Shown here in pieces: positions 1 through 8,696 of a DNA stretch of 46,902 bases; positions within the stretch are counted from its first letter, which is position 1; every line of letters starts with the position of its first letter. A model generated the notes under the pieces. It ran no database searches, was not told where the DNA came from, and saw only the letters and a program-made list of their open reading frames with translations. Origin of the DNA: Methylobacterium hispanicum (GTDB taxonomy: Bacteria > Pseudomonadota > Alphaproteobacteria > Rhizobiales > Beijerinckiaceae); assembly GCF_022179285.1 (NCBI RefSeq), contig NZ_BPQO01000040.1, positions 1 to 46,902 of the forward strand, read 5' to 3'. The translations under genes were made by a program, and so were the position numbers.

Positions 1-163
1 GCGGCTTTTTCGCGCTCAGAGTTACCGATCCGTCATGCGGCGGGAAGCCTCCGGCAAGGGGCTCTGCGCGAGACTGCGCCCTCACCGAGAGGGGAGGGGG
101 CTTATGCCCGCGCCGCATCCGCAGAGCTTGCCGTCCGCGCCGTCCGCTGTATGGAGCGCGTCC

Positions 164-853
164 ATGCGGCTCTTGATCATCGAGGACGACGCGCAGGCCA
201 TCGCCTATCTGGCCAAGGCGTTTCGCGAAGCCGGGCACCTCGCCGACCAGGCGACGGACGGGCTCGACGGCTACGCGCTGGCGCGCGAGGGCCAGTACGA
301 CGTGCTGATCGTCGATCGCATGCTGCCGAAGCTCGACGGGTTGTCGCTGATCCGGTCCCTGCGCGAGCAGGGCGTGACGACGCCGGTGCTGATCCTCTCG
401 GCGCTCGGACAGGTGGACGACCGGGTCAAGGGCCTGCGCGCCGGCGGGGACGACTACCTGCCCAAGCCCTACGCCTTCTCCGAACTCCTGGCCCGCGCCG
501 AGGTGCTGGCCCGCCGCGCCGCGCCGGCGCAGGGGGGAGCGGAGGCGACGACCTACCGGGTCGGCGCGCTCGAGCTCGACCGGCTGTCGCATCGCGTCGC
601 GCGGGAGGGTCGGGAGATCGTGCTGCAGCCGCGCGAGTTCCGGCTCTTGGAGTACATGATGCGCCATGCCGGCCAAGTGGTGACCCGCACGATGCTGCTG
701 GAGCATGTCTGGGATTACCATTTCGACCCGCAGACCAACGTGATCGACGTGCACGTGTCGCGCCTGCGCGCCAAGATCGACCGGGGGTTCGAGCACCCGA
801 TGATCCACACGGTGCGGGGCGCCGGCTACGTGCTGCGGGCGGATGAGCGCTGA
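164..853 (+). CDS. OmpR/PhoB-family response regulator
   Basis: DNA-binding response regulator of 229 residues, the usual length for the family. Residues 1-115 form a receiver domain: acidic pair E7/D8/D9, phospho-acceptor D51 in VLIVDRMLP, S79 and K101 (LPKP). Residues about 130-228 form the winged-helix effector domain, ending VRGAGYVLRADER. The frame stays open upstream to position 35, but the receiver begins at MRLLIIEDD, so the ATG at 164 is chosen. The gene overlaps the following histidine kinase by 11 bases, so the two are translationally coupled and form one two-component system. The inducing signal and targets cannot be told from the sequence. Confidence 0.95.
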   Translation: MRLLIIEDDAQAIAYLAKAFREAGHLADQATDGLDGYALAREGQYDVLIVDRMLPKLDGLSLIRSLREQGVTTPVLILSALGQVDDRVKGLRAGGDDYLPKPYAFSELLARAEVLARRAAPAQGGAEATTYRVGALELDRLSHRVAREGREIVLQPREFRLLEYMMRHAGQVVTRTMLLEHVWDYHFDPQTNVIDVHVSRLRAKIDRGFEHPMIHTVRGAGYVLRADER

Positions 854-2297
854 CGAGGCGACGCCCGAGAGCGCCTGGGCAAAAGTACAAAAACTCTTCC
901 GCACCACGGCCTTCAAGCTGTCGCTGGCCTATCTCGTGGTCTTCGCGGCCTGCGCGGTGGTGGCGCTCGGCTACGTCGCCTGGAACGCGCGCCGCGTGCT
1001 CGACGACCAGATCGTCTCGACGATCGACGCCGAGATCAACGGCCTGTCCGAGCAGTACAATGCCGGGGGCCTGCGCCGGCTGATCAACGTCGTCGAGCGC
1101 CGCTCGCGCGAGCCCGGCGCCTCGCTCTACCTCGTCACCACGGCGGCGGGCGAGCACGTGGTCGGCAACGTCGCCGAGGTGCCGGCCGCGATCCTGTCCC
1201 GCCCGGGGCAGGTCGAGACCGCCTACGCGCGCGGCAGCACGGACGGCGAGGTGCACCGGGCGATCGTGCGGATCTTCACCCTGCCGGGCGGCTTCCGGCT
1301 GCTGGTCGGGCGCGACACCGAGGAGCGCGACCGGCTGCGCGCGGTGATCGGGCGGGCCTTCGGCTCCTCCCTCGCCGTGGTGGTGCTGCTCGGCGTCGTC
1401 GGCGGCTGGTTCGTGGCGAGCCGGGTGCTCGCCCGGGTCGACGCGATGACCGAAACCACGCGGGCCATCATGGCGGGCAATCTCGGCGACCGGCTGCGGC
1501 TGGCCGGCAACGGCGACGAGCTCGACCGGCTGGCGCTCAACCTCAACCGGATGCTGGAGCGCATCGGCGAGCTGATGCGGGGCCTGCGCGAGGTCTCGGA
1601 CAACATCGCCCACGACCTGAAGACGCCGCTGACGCGCCTGCGTAACCGGGCCGAGGCGGCGCTTGCGGGCTCCGACTCGCCGGAGGCGCTGCGCGCTGCG
1701 CTGGAGGGCGTGATCGAGGAGAGCGACGGGCTGATCCGGGTGTTCAACGCCCTCCTGATGATCGCGCGGCTGGAGGCGGACGACCGCGGCGCGGCGCTCG
1801 GCACCCTCGATCTCGGGCCGGTGGTGCGCGGGGTGGGCGAGCTCTACGAGGCGCTCGCCGAGGAGCAGGGGGTGAGCCTCACCGTCGCGGCGCCGGACGG
1901 ACTCGGCGTCACGGGCAACCGCGAGCTGATCGGACAGGCGCTGGCGAACCTCATCGACAACGCGATCAAGTACGGGCGCCGGGGCGGCGGCACCATCGCG
2001 GTCGCGGCCGCGCGGGCGGGGGACACGATCCGGTTGAGCGTCTCCGATTCCGGGCCCGGCATCCCGGAGGCCGAGCGCGGCCGGGTGCTCGACCGCTTCG
2101 TGCGGCTGGAGGCGGCCCGCTCCGCACCCGGGTTCGGGCTGGGGCTCAGCCTCGTCAACGCCGTGGTGCGGCTGCACCACGGCAGCCTCGCGCTCGAAGA
2201 CAATGCGCCGGGCCTGCGCGTCGTGGTAACCTTGCCGGCAAGAGCGGAGGAGCGCCAGAGCATCGTCCCGGATACGGGATCCAGGACGATGCTTTAA
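843..2297 (+). CDS. sensor histidine kinase (HAMP, HisKA, HATPase)
   Basis: Inner-membrane sensor kinase of 484 residues, partner of the overlapping response regulator. Two membrane segments (about 24-46 and 173-194) flank a periplasmic domain of about 125 residues that resembles nothing I recognise. A HAMP linker follows (about 195-245), then the dimerisation helix with phospho-acceptor H257 in the NIAHDLKTPL motif, and an ATPase domain with N box NLIDNAIKYG (369-378), G1 DSGPGIP (402-408) and G2 GFGLGLSLV. All catalytic motifs are intact. The last dozen or so residues are encoded inside a palindromic repeat at 2259-2293, so the native C-terminus may once have been different. Confidence 0.93.
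   Translation: MSADEATPESAWAKVQKLFRTTAFKLSLAYLVVFAACAVVALGYVAWNARRVLDDQIVSTIDAEINGLSEQYNAGGLRRLINVVERRSREPGASLYLVTTAAGEHVVGNVAEVPAAILSRPGQVETAYARGSTDGEVHRAIVRIFTLPGGFRLLVGRDTEERDRLRAVIGRAFGSSLAVVVLLGVVGGWFVASRVLARVDAMTETTRAIMAGNLGDRLRLAGNGDELDRLALNLNRMLERIGELMRGLREVSDNIAHDLKTPLTRLRNRAEAALAGSDSPEALRAALEGVIEESDGLIRVFNALLMIARLEADDRGAALGTLDLGPVVRGVGELYEALAEEQGVSLTVAAPDGLGVTGNRELIGQALANLIDNAIKYGRRGGGTIAVAAARAGDTIRLSVSDSGPGIPEAERGRVLDRFVRLEAARSAPGFGLGLSLVNAVVRLHHGSLALEDNAPGLRVVVTLPARAEERQSIVPDTGSRTML
2259..2293. repeat. palindromic element overlapping the kinase 3' end
   Basis: Arms AGCATCGTCC (2259-2268) and GGACGATGCT (2284-2293) are exact inverted copies, with a second short stem GGAT/ATCC inside the loop. 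The element lies in the last codons of the kinase gene and ends four bases before the gene does. It shares its outer GCATCGTC/GACGATGC arms with the next palindrome at 2310-2354. Either could act as a transcription attenuator after the kinase. Confidence 0.7.
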
Positions 2298-2309
2298 CCT
2301 CCTGATGCG

Positions 2310-2354
2310 GCATCGTCTTTTCCGAAAGCCGGACGCCGCCTTTCGGGACGATGC
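2310..2354. repeat. second palindromic element upstream of glnE
   Basis: Outer arms GCATCGTC (2310-2317) and GACGATGC (2347-2354), inner arms CCGAAAG (2322-2328) and CTTTCGG (2340-2346). It lies only 15 bases upstream of the glnE start codon and could fold in the mRNA leader. From memory, the design resembles dispersed palindromic repeats found in Methylobacterium and Bradyrhizobium intergenic regions. Confidence 0.65.
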
Positions 2355-2368
2355 GCTAGGGAGGGTCG

Positions 2369-5275
2369 ATGAGCCGGGACAGCCTGCGGGATCGCCTGTG
2401 CCAGGCGCCGGTGCTCGCCGACCCGGACGGGGCCGCCGCGCGGCTCGCCGATCTGGACCGGCCGGAGCTGGCCGCGGATCCGCGGGTGCGGGCGGTTCTG
2501 GCGGGGCTTGCCGAGCACTCGACCTTCCTGTGGGGCATCGCGACGCGCGATCCCGAGCGGCTCGGCCAGCTCCTTGAGGCCAGCCCGGAGGAGAACCTCG
2601 CCCGGCTCGTCGCCGACCAGCGCGCGGCCGGGCGGCCGGAGCCGGGCTCGAACGTCGATCTCGAGGCGGTCGGGCGGCGGCTGCGGCGCAACCGGCAGGC
2701 GCTGGCGCTCCTCGTGGCGATGGCCGATATCGGCGGGGTCTGGCCGCTGGAGCAGGTGACGGGCGCGCTCTCGGACTTCGCCGACGCCTCCGTGGCAGGC
2801 GCGCTCGACGCGCTGCTGCGGCAGGCCGCCGATCTCGGCCGGTTTCTCCCGAAGGATCCGGGGGACCTACAGGCCGGCAGCGGCCTCGTCGTGCTCGGGC
2901 TCGGCAAGCTCGGGGCGGGCGAGCTGAACTACTCGAGCGACATCGACCTCGTGGTCTTCTTCGATCCCGAGGCGGCGCCGCTCCGCGCGGGCACGGAGCC
3001 GACGCCGTTCTTCAGCCGGCTCGCGCAAGGATTGGGCAAGCTGCTGCAGGAGCGCACCGGCGAGGGCTACGTCCACCGGGTCGATTACCGGCTGCGGCCG
3101 GACCCCGGCTCGACGCCCACCGCGATCTCCTTCAACTCGGCCTTCAGCTACTACGAGACGGTCGGCCAGAACTGGGAGCGGGCGGCCTTCATCAAGGCGC
3201 GGCCGATCGCGGGCGACATCGCGGCCGGCGAGCGCTTCCTGGCGGAGCTGCGCCCCTTCATCTGGCGCAAGTACTTCGATTTCGGCTCGATCGCCGACGT
3301 GCACGCGATGAAGCGCCAGATCCACGCGGTGCGCGGGCACGAGCGGCTGGCGGTGGCCGGCCACGACATCAAGCTCGGGCGCGGCGGCATCCGCGAGATC
3401 GAGTTCTTCGTGCAGACGCAGCAGCTCGTCTTCGGCGGGCGCCGGCCCACCTTGCGCGGGCGCCGCACCCTGGAGATGCTGGCCGGGCTCGTCGCCGAGG
3501 GCTGGATCGACGCGGCGGCGCGGGACGAACTCGCCGACGCCTACCGCTTCCTGCGCGGCATCGAGCACCGGCTGCAGATGCAGGAGGACGCCCAGACCCA
3601 GCGCCTGCCCGAGGCCGCCGACGCCCTGGAGCGGTTCGCGCGGTTCGCCGGCTACGCGACGCGGGCGGACTTCGAGGCGGCCTTGCTCGCCCATGCCGGC
3701 CGGGTGCAGGCGCACTACGCCCTGCTGTTCGAGGCGGAGCCCGATCTCTCGGCCGGCATCGGCGACCTCGTCTTCAGCGGGGCGGGCGACGACCCCGAGA
3801 CGCTGAAGACGCTGGGCCAGCTCGGCTTCCGCGAGCCGGAGCGGGCGGTCGAGACCGTGCGCGGCTGGCATTTCGGGCGGCGCCCGGCCGTGCGCAGCGC
3901 CCGCGCCCGCGAGGTGCTGACGGAGCTGGTGCCGGCCCTGATCCAGGCGCTCTCGGGCACGCCGGACCCCGACGCGGCGCTCGCCGCCCTCGACCGGGCC
4001 TTCGGGCAGATGCCGGCGGCGGTGGAACTGCTGATCATCCTGCGCTCGCACGAGCGGCTGCGGCTGCTCTTCGCGGACCTCCTCGGCACCGCGCCGCGGC
4101 TCGCCGACACCGTAGCCTTCAGCCCGCACGTGCTCGACGCGGTGATCGACCCGGCCTTCGTCGAGCCGGTCAGCGAGGCGGCCGCGCTCGACGCGCAGTT
4201 CCGAGCACTCGTCGGGTCGCCGGGGTCGGTGGAGGAGTTCCTGGACCGCAGCCGCGACGCGGCCCGGCAGATGCGCTTCGTGACCGGGGCGCGGCTCCTC
4301 TCCGGCATCCTGCCGCCGGCAGGCGCCGGGCGGGCCTTCTCGGGCGTCGCGCAGGCGGCGGTGGCGGCAAGCCTGGAGGCGGTGTCCGAGGCCTTCGCGC
4401 GGGATCACGGCCGGGTCCCGGGCGGGCGGATGGTGGTCCTGGGCTTCGGGCGGCTCGGCTCGCGCCAGCTCACCGCCGATTCCGACCTCGACCTCGTGGT
4501 TCTGTACGATTTCGACCCCGACAACCGCCAGAGCGACGGCCCGCGCTCCCTCGATGCCGCGGTGGCCTACAACCGGCTGACCCAGCGCCTCGTCGCGGCG
4601 CTGACCGCGCCGACCCGGCGCGGCACCCTCTACGAGGTGGACCTGCGCCTGCGCCCCGGCGGCGGCCAGGGCATGATCGCCACGCAGGCCCGCAGCTTCC
4701 GGCAGTACCTCGCCGAGTCGGCCGAGACCTGGGAGCTGATGGCCCTCACCCGCGCCCGCGTGCTCTGCGGGGACGCCGCGCTCGCCGACCAGATCCGGGC
4801 CGTGATCGCGGAGGCGGTCGGCCGGCCGCGCGATGCCGCGGGCGTGGGGCGCGAGGTCCGGGCGATGCGCGACCTCGTCGCCGCCGAGAAGGGGGACGCC
4901 GGTCCCCTCGACCTGAAGCTGGCGCCGGGTGGGCTCCTCGATCTCGACTTCCTGGCCCAGGCGCTGGTGCTCGGCCACGCGCAGGCCCACCCGGACCTCG
5001 TCGGCCGCGACGCGCCGGAGGTCTTGGAGCGGGCCGGCGCGCTGGGCCTGCTGCCGGAGGAGGCGGCCGACCGCCTGGTCGCGGCCTACCGGCTCTTCGA
5101 CGACATCCACCAGTGGCAGCGGCTGATGATCGAGGGCGACCCGGCCGACCCGCCCCCCGCCGTGCTCGGCCGGATCGCGGTGGCCGCGGGGCTGCCGGAC
5201 GCGCGGGCCCTGACGGCGCAGCTGGAGGAGGAGCGGCGGACGGTGCGGGGGCTGTTCGAGAGCCTGCTGGGCTGA
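2369..5275 (+). CDS. glnE: bifunctional glutamine synthetase adenylyltransferase/deadenylyltransferase
   Basis: Cytoplasmic regulator of glutamine synthetase in nitrogen control: it adds and removes AMP on GlnA according to PII and glutamine status. At 968 residues it has the full family length. Two nucleotidyltransferase domains are visible: the N-terminal deadenylylating one, with GLGKLGAGELNYSSDIDLVV at about 175-195, and the C-terminal adenylylating one, with GFGRLGSRQLTADSDLDLVV at about 689-708. Both keep the paired aspartates. The second has R where GxGK is usual, a conservative change. The ATG at 2369 follows AGGGAGGG. The gene is not coupled to glnA or glnB here. Confidence 0.96.
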   Translation: MSRDSLRDRLCQAPVLADPDGAAARLADLDRPELAADPRVRAVLAGLAEHSTFLWGIATRDPERLGQLLEASPEENLARLVADQRAAGRPEPGSNVDLEAVGRRLRRNRQALALLVAMADIGGVWPLEQVTGALSDFADASVAGALDALLRQAADLGRFLPKDPGDLQAGSGLVVLGLGKLGAGELNYSSDIDLVVFFDPEAAPLRAGTEPTPFFSRLAQGLGKLLQERTGEGYVHRVDYRLRPDPGSTPTAISFNSAFSYYETVGQNWERAAFIKARPIAGDIAAGERFLAELRPFIWRKYFDFGSIADVHAMKRQIHAVRGHERLAVAGHDIKLGRGGIREIEFFVQTQQLVFGGRRPTLRGRRTLEMLAGLVAEGWIDAAARDELADAYRFLRGIEHRLQMQEDAQTQRLPEAADALERFARFAGYATRADFEAALLAHAGRVQAHYALLFEAEPDLSAGIGDLVFSGAGDDPETLKTLGQLGFREPERAVETVRGWHFGRRPAVRSARAREVLTELVPALIQALSGTPDPDAALAALDRAFGQMPAAVELLIILRSHERLRLLFADLLGTAPRLADTVAFSPHVLDAVIDPAFVEPVSEAAALDAQFRALVGSPGSVEEFLDRSRDAARQMRFVTGARLLSGILPPAGAGRAFSGVAQAAVAASLEAVSEAFARDHGRVPGGRMVVLGFGRLGSRQLTADSDLDLVVLYDFDPDNRQSDGPRSLDAAVAYNRLTQRLVAALTAPTRRGTLYEVDLRLRPGGGQGMIATQARSFRQYLAESAETWELMALTRARVLCGDAALADQIRAVIAEAVGRPRDAAGVGREVRAMRDLVAAEKGDAGPLDLKLAPGGLLDLDFLAQALVLGHAQAHPDLVGRDAPEVLERAGALGLLPEEAADRLVAAYRLFDDIHQWQRLMIEGDPADPPPAVLGRIAVAAGLPDARALTAQLEEERRTVRGLFESLLG

Positions 5276-5345
5276 GGGCGACAGGTCGTCCGATCTTCTT
5301 GGGCCATCCCCCGGTACAGGCGCAGGCAGGGCCGATGACGCGCAT

Positions 5346-5373
5346 CTCCCTCCCCCGCGGAAGGGGGAGGGAG
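5346..5373. repeat. C/G-rich palindromic repeat (CTCCCTCCCCC type)
   Basis: Perfect 11-base inverted repeat: left arm CTCCCTCCCCC (5346-5356), loop GCGGAA, right arm at 5363-5373. It sits in the gap between convergent glnE and the DUF2336 gene, where it could act as a bidirectional terminator, although no T tract follows. It belongs to the dispersed family seen at 9567, 26065, 28015, 28163 and 31712. Confidence 0.8.
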
Positions 5374-5414
5374 GTGCGGCGCGGTGTGATCGGTTCCGAC
5401 GATCCCGTGGGCCC

Positions 5415-6536
5415 TCAGGAACTCATCCGCACCCGGCCCGGCAGCGCCGGGCGGAGCGCCGGGCGCTCGGAGGCTGCCGCGCGCACCTTCGGGCTCTCGG
5501 GCGCGTGGTGGGGCTGGTAGGCCTCGGCCGGGCCGCCGCGCTCGCGCAAGGGGCGGTCGGTGATCGCCGAGATCAGGTCGCGGGCGGCTGCCCGGCTCAC
5601 CGTGCGGAACAGGCGCACGAGGTCGAAGACGCGCTCGGCCGAGCGGGCCACGCCCTCGTTGAGCGTGAGGAAGACGTAGACCGCCTCCTCCTCGTGCAGG
5701 TCGGCGGCGCGCAGGCAGAGGGTGATCAGGTCGTAGCGCGTGCCCGGATCCGGCGAGGCGGAGAGGAAGTCGCGCGGCAGGCCGAGCAGCCCGGCGAGCG
5801 AGCCGATGAAGCCGGTGACGTCGTGGGCCGCCGAGAGGCCGGTCAGCTCCGTGCCGGCCCCGCGGGGCGGGGGCGGGCAGGGGCGGAGCGCCGCGGTCGC
5901 CTCGACGCTCTCGCGGATCGCCTCGCGGCGGAGCGGGTCGGCGTGCAGGTAGAGGGGCGCCATCTCGGCGGCCGAGAGATCGGGCCGGGCGAGCAGTTGC
6001 CGGCCGAGGTCGGGTTGCGTGCGGCCGCGGGCGACGAGGCGCGCGGCGGCCGAGGCCTGCAGCACGATGCCGGTGTTGGCGGCGAGCGCCCGGTCGATCG
6101 CCGGGTCGTCGCGCCCGATCAGGTCCTCGATCGTGGCGCGGTCGAGGCCCGGCCGGGCCGCGATGGCGCCCGCGAGGTCCGCCCCGTCGCCGAGCGCGGC
6201 ATCGAGCAGGCGCGGGCTGAGCGTGGGCACGCCCGCCACCACGGCGTCGCGCACCGCCCCGCCGCGGTGGGCGAGCGCGGCGAGCACCGCCTCCGGCGTG
6301 CCCGGAAAGGCGGCGAGCTTCTCGGCGACGATCAGCGCCGTCTCCTCGTCCACCGTCGGGATCAGGCCGCAGGCCAGCGCCTCGAAGGATTCCCGCTCCG
6401 CCCGGTCCCGGCGCTCCGCCTGCACGAACAGGTCCGTCTGAACCCGCAGCACCACGGGCTTCAGGTCGAGATGCGCGACGCGCGACAATTCGATGAGCCC
6501 GGACAGGTCCGGCGCATTCTCGACGGATGGGGGCAT
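5415..6536 (-). CDS. DUF2336 domain-containing protein
   Basis: Cytoplasmic protein of 373 residues from the ATG at 6536. It has the helical, leucine/alanine-rich repeats of DUF2336: successive lines of the type ALAANTGIVLQASAAARLVARG and LLARPDLSAAEMAPLYLHAD, which look HEAT-like. No enzyme motif or membrane segment is visible. The frame extends to 6554, but the sequence MPPSVENAPDLSGLIELSRVA is the typical beginning. DUF2336 proteins are common in Methylobacterium and Bradyrhizobium and their function is unknown. A degenerate CtrA-like box lies 24 bases upstream of the start. Confidence 0.85.
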   Translation of the reverse strand: MPPSVENAPDLSGLIELSRVAHLDLKPVVLRVQTDLFVQAERRDRAERESFEALACGLIPTVDEETALIVAEKLAAFPGTPEAVLAALAHRGGAVRDAVVAGVPTLSPRLLDAALGDGADLAGAIAARPGLDRATIEDLIGRDDPAIDRALAANTGIVLQASAAARLVARGRTQPDLGRQLLARPDLSAAEMAPLYLHADPLRREAIRESVEATAALRPCPPPPRGAGTELTGLSAAHDVTGFIGSLAGLLGLPRDFLSASPDPGTRYDLITLCLRAADLHEEEAVYVFLTLNEGVARSAERVFDLVRLFRTVSRAAARDLISAITDRPLRERGGPAEAYQPHHAPESPKVRAAASERPALRPALPGRVRMSS

Positions 6537-6559
6537 GGCACTTCGGGTACGCAACGTGG

Positions 6560-6574
6560 GTAACCGCAGGCTAA
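6560..6574 (-). promoter_or_regulatory. degenerate CtrA-like box upstream of DUF2336 gene
   Basis: Read on the minus strand this is TTAG-N7-TTAC, six of the eight defining bases of TTAA-N7-TTAA, and it lies just upstream of the DUF2336 start. The spacing is exact but the match is weak, so this is only a candidate. Confidence 0.25.
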
Positions 6575-6822
6575 CGAGACCGGCGTGAATCGACCTTTAA
6601 GCGCTGCCCCGCCAGGCCGCGCCGACCTGCGCCAGAGCGGGATTCATCCCCACCGATCCCCGCTATCCAGAGGCGGGCGGCCCGTTTGGTGCATCGGCCG
6701 GTCACGGATTCGAAAGGTCGGGGACCGCGCCGGGGCGCCTTCGACCGCGCGGGGCTGGAACGGCCCGGGCGCGGCTCGGTTGTGCCGCCTGGGGGCTGCC
6801 CGAGGAAAGGCGTTCGGCTGCC

Positions 6823-8592
6823 ATGTGCGGAATCTGCGGCGAGATCAGTTTCGGGGGCCCGGCCGATCCGGCCGCGGTCCGCGCGATGATGGGCGTTCTG
6901 AGCCCGCGCGGGCCCGACGCCAGCGGGCTCTTCGCGCAAGGGGCGGTCGCCTTCGGCCATTGCCGCCTCAAGATCATCGACCTCTCGGAGGCCGGCCAGC
7001 AGCCGATGGTCGATCCGGAACTCGGCCTCGCGGTCGTGTTCAACGGCTGCATCTACAACTACCCGGCGCTGCGCGAGGAGCTGACGGCCAAGGGCTACCG
7101 CTTCTTCTCGACGAGCGACACGGAGGTGCTGCTCAAGGCCTACCACGCCTGGGGGGCGGCCTGCGTCGAGCGGCTTCTCGGCATGTTCGCCTTCGCGGTG
7201 CTGGAGCGCGACGGCGGGCGCGTCGTCTTCGGCCGCGACCGGCTCGGCATCAAGCCGCTCTACTTCGCGGAGACGAAGGGGCGGCTGCGCTTCGCCTCCT
7301 CGCTCCCCGCCCTGCTGGCGGCGGGCGACGTCGACACCGCGATCGATCCGGTCGGCCTGCACAATTACATGAGCCTGCACGCGGTGGTGCCCGCGCCCCG
7401 CACCATCCTCAAGGGCGTGACGAAGCTGCCGCCCGCGACGCTGCTGACCGTCGAGCCGGACGGCCGCCGCCGGGAGAGCACCTACTGGACCCTCGACGTC
7501 GGCCCGCGTCCCGAGGATGCCGGCGTCGGCGAGGCCGAGTGGCGCGAGCGGGTGCTCGACATGCTGGCGCTCGCCGTCGAGCGGCGCCGGATCGCCGACG
7601 TGCCGACCGGCGTGCTGCTCTCGGGCGGGCTCGACAGCTCGCTCCTCGTGGCGCTGCTCGCCCGCAAGGGGCAGCGGGGCCTCAAGACCTTCGCGGTCGG
7701 CTTCGACGCGGTGAACGGCGTCGAGGGCGACGAGTTCAAGTACTCGGATCTCGTCGCCCGGGAATTCGAGACCGACCACCTCAAGATCGCGGTCGATCCG
7801 GCCCGCACCCTGGAGATGCTGCCCGCCACGATCGCGGCGATGTCCGAGCCGCAGATGAGCCACGACGCCGTGGCCTTCCGCCTGCTCTCCGAGGAAGTGG
7901 CCAAGCACGTGAAGGTGGTGCAGAGCGGCCAGGGCGCCGACGAGATCTTCGGCGGCTACCACTGGTACCCGAAGATGGCCGGCTCGACCGATCCGGCCGC
8001 CGACTACGCCCGGGTCTATTTCGACCGCGACCACGCCGAGATGCGCGAGACGCTGGCGCCGGACTATCTCGGGGCGGATGACAGCGGCGACTTCGTGCGC
8101 GACTACTACGCGCGTGCCGCCGCGAAGGACCCGATCGACGCGACCCTCCAGCTCGACACGCAGGTCATGCTGGTGGACGACCCCGTCAAGCGCGTCGACA
8201 ACATGACCATGGCCTGCGGGCTGGAGGCGCGGGTGCCCTTCCTCGACCACGAGCTGGTCGAGCTCGCCGCCCGGGTGCCGGCCGCCCTGAAGGTGCGGGA
8301 CGGCGGCAAGTCCATCCTCAAGGAGGCAGCCCGCACGGTCCTGCCGGCCGCGGTGATCGACCGGCCCAAGGGCTACTTCCCGGTGCCCGCCCTCAAGCAC
8401 ATCCGCGGCCCCTACATGGACTTCGTGCGCGACGTGCTGGACCGGCCGCAGGCCCGGGAGCGCGGGCTGTTCAACCGCACTTACGTCGATCACCTCCTGG
8501 CCGACCCGGACGGCACGCTGACGCCCAAGGGCCATTCCAAGCTCTGGCAGGTCGCCCTGCTGGAATCCTGGCTGCAGACCCACGGGATCTAG
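6823..8592 (+). CDS. N-acetylglutaminylglutamine amidotransferase (asparagine synthase family)
   Basis: Asparagine-synthetase-like enzyme of 589 residues. By family it converts N-acetylglutaminylglutamine to its terminal amide, the compatible solute NAGGN. Residues 1-210 are a class II glutamine amidotransferase domain with nucleophile Cys2 (MCGICGEI). Residues about 230-585 are the synthetase domain with PP-loop SGGLDSS at 267-273 and the GQGADEIFGGYHWY segment. Length and the SEPQMSHDAVAF and GYHWYP segments fit the NAGGN-type family better than AsnB. In known NAGGN loci it sits beside a GNAT/ligase-like synthetase and an M42 peptidase; neither is in this window. Its likely role is osmoadaptation. 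Confidence 0.82.
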   Translation: MCGICGEISFGGPADPAAVRAMMGVLSPRGPDASGLFAQGAVAFGHCRLKIIDLSEAGQQPMVDPELGLAVVFNGCIYNYPALREELTAKGYRFFSTSDTEVLLKAYHAWGAACVERLLGMFAFAVLERDGGRVVFGRDRLGIKPLYFAETKGRLRFASSLPALLAAGDVDTAIDPVGLHNYMSLHAVVPAPRTILKGVTKLPPATLLTVEPDGRRRESTYWTLDVGPRPEDAGVGEAEWRERVLDMLALAVERRRIADVPTGVLLSGGLDSSLLVALLARKGQRGLKTFAVGFDAVNGVEGDEFKYSDLVAREFETDHLKIAVDPARTLEMLPATIAAMSEPQMSHDAVAFRLLSEEVAKHVKVVQSGQGADEIFGGYHWYPKMAGSTDPAADYARVYFDRDHAEMRETLAPDYLGADDSGDFVRDYYARAAAKDPIDATLQLDTQVMLVDDPVKRVDNMTMACGLEARVPFLDHELVELAARVPAALKVRDGGKSILKEAARTVLPAAVIDRPKGYFPVPALKHIRGPYMDFVRDVLDRPQARERGLFNRTYVDHLLADPDGTLTPKGHSKLWQVALLESWLQTHGI

Positions 8593-8696
8593 AGCCGGGC
8601 TGCCCGTCCGCTCAAGGTGACGCGGTTTCTCCACGATCCTGGCCGATGGGGACCGGGCGCGGCGCCTGCCGCGCCAACGAGGGAGTGGGGACGCGC

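Noticed and set aside
2867..5110. 747-codon open frame antisense to glnE
   Set aside because: Shadow of a complete GlnE frame; rich in arginine, histidine and proline with no recognisable domain.
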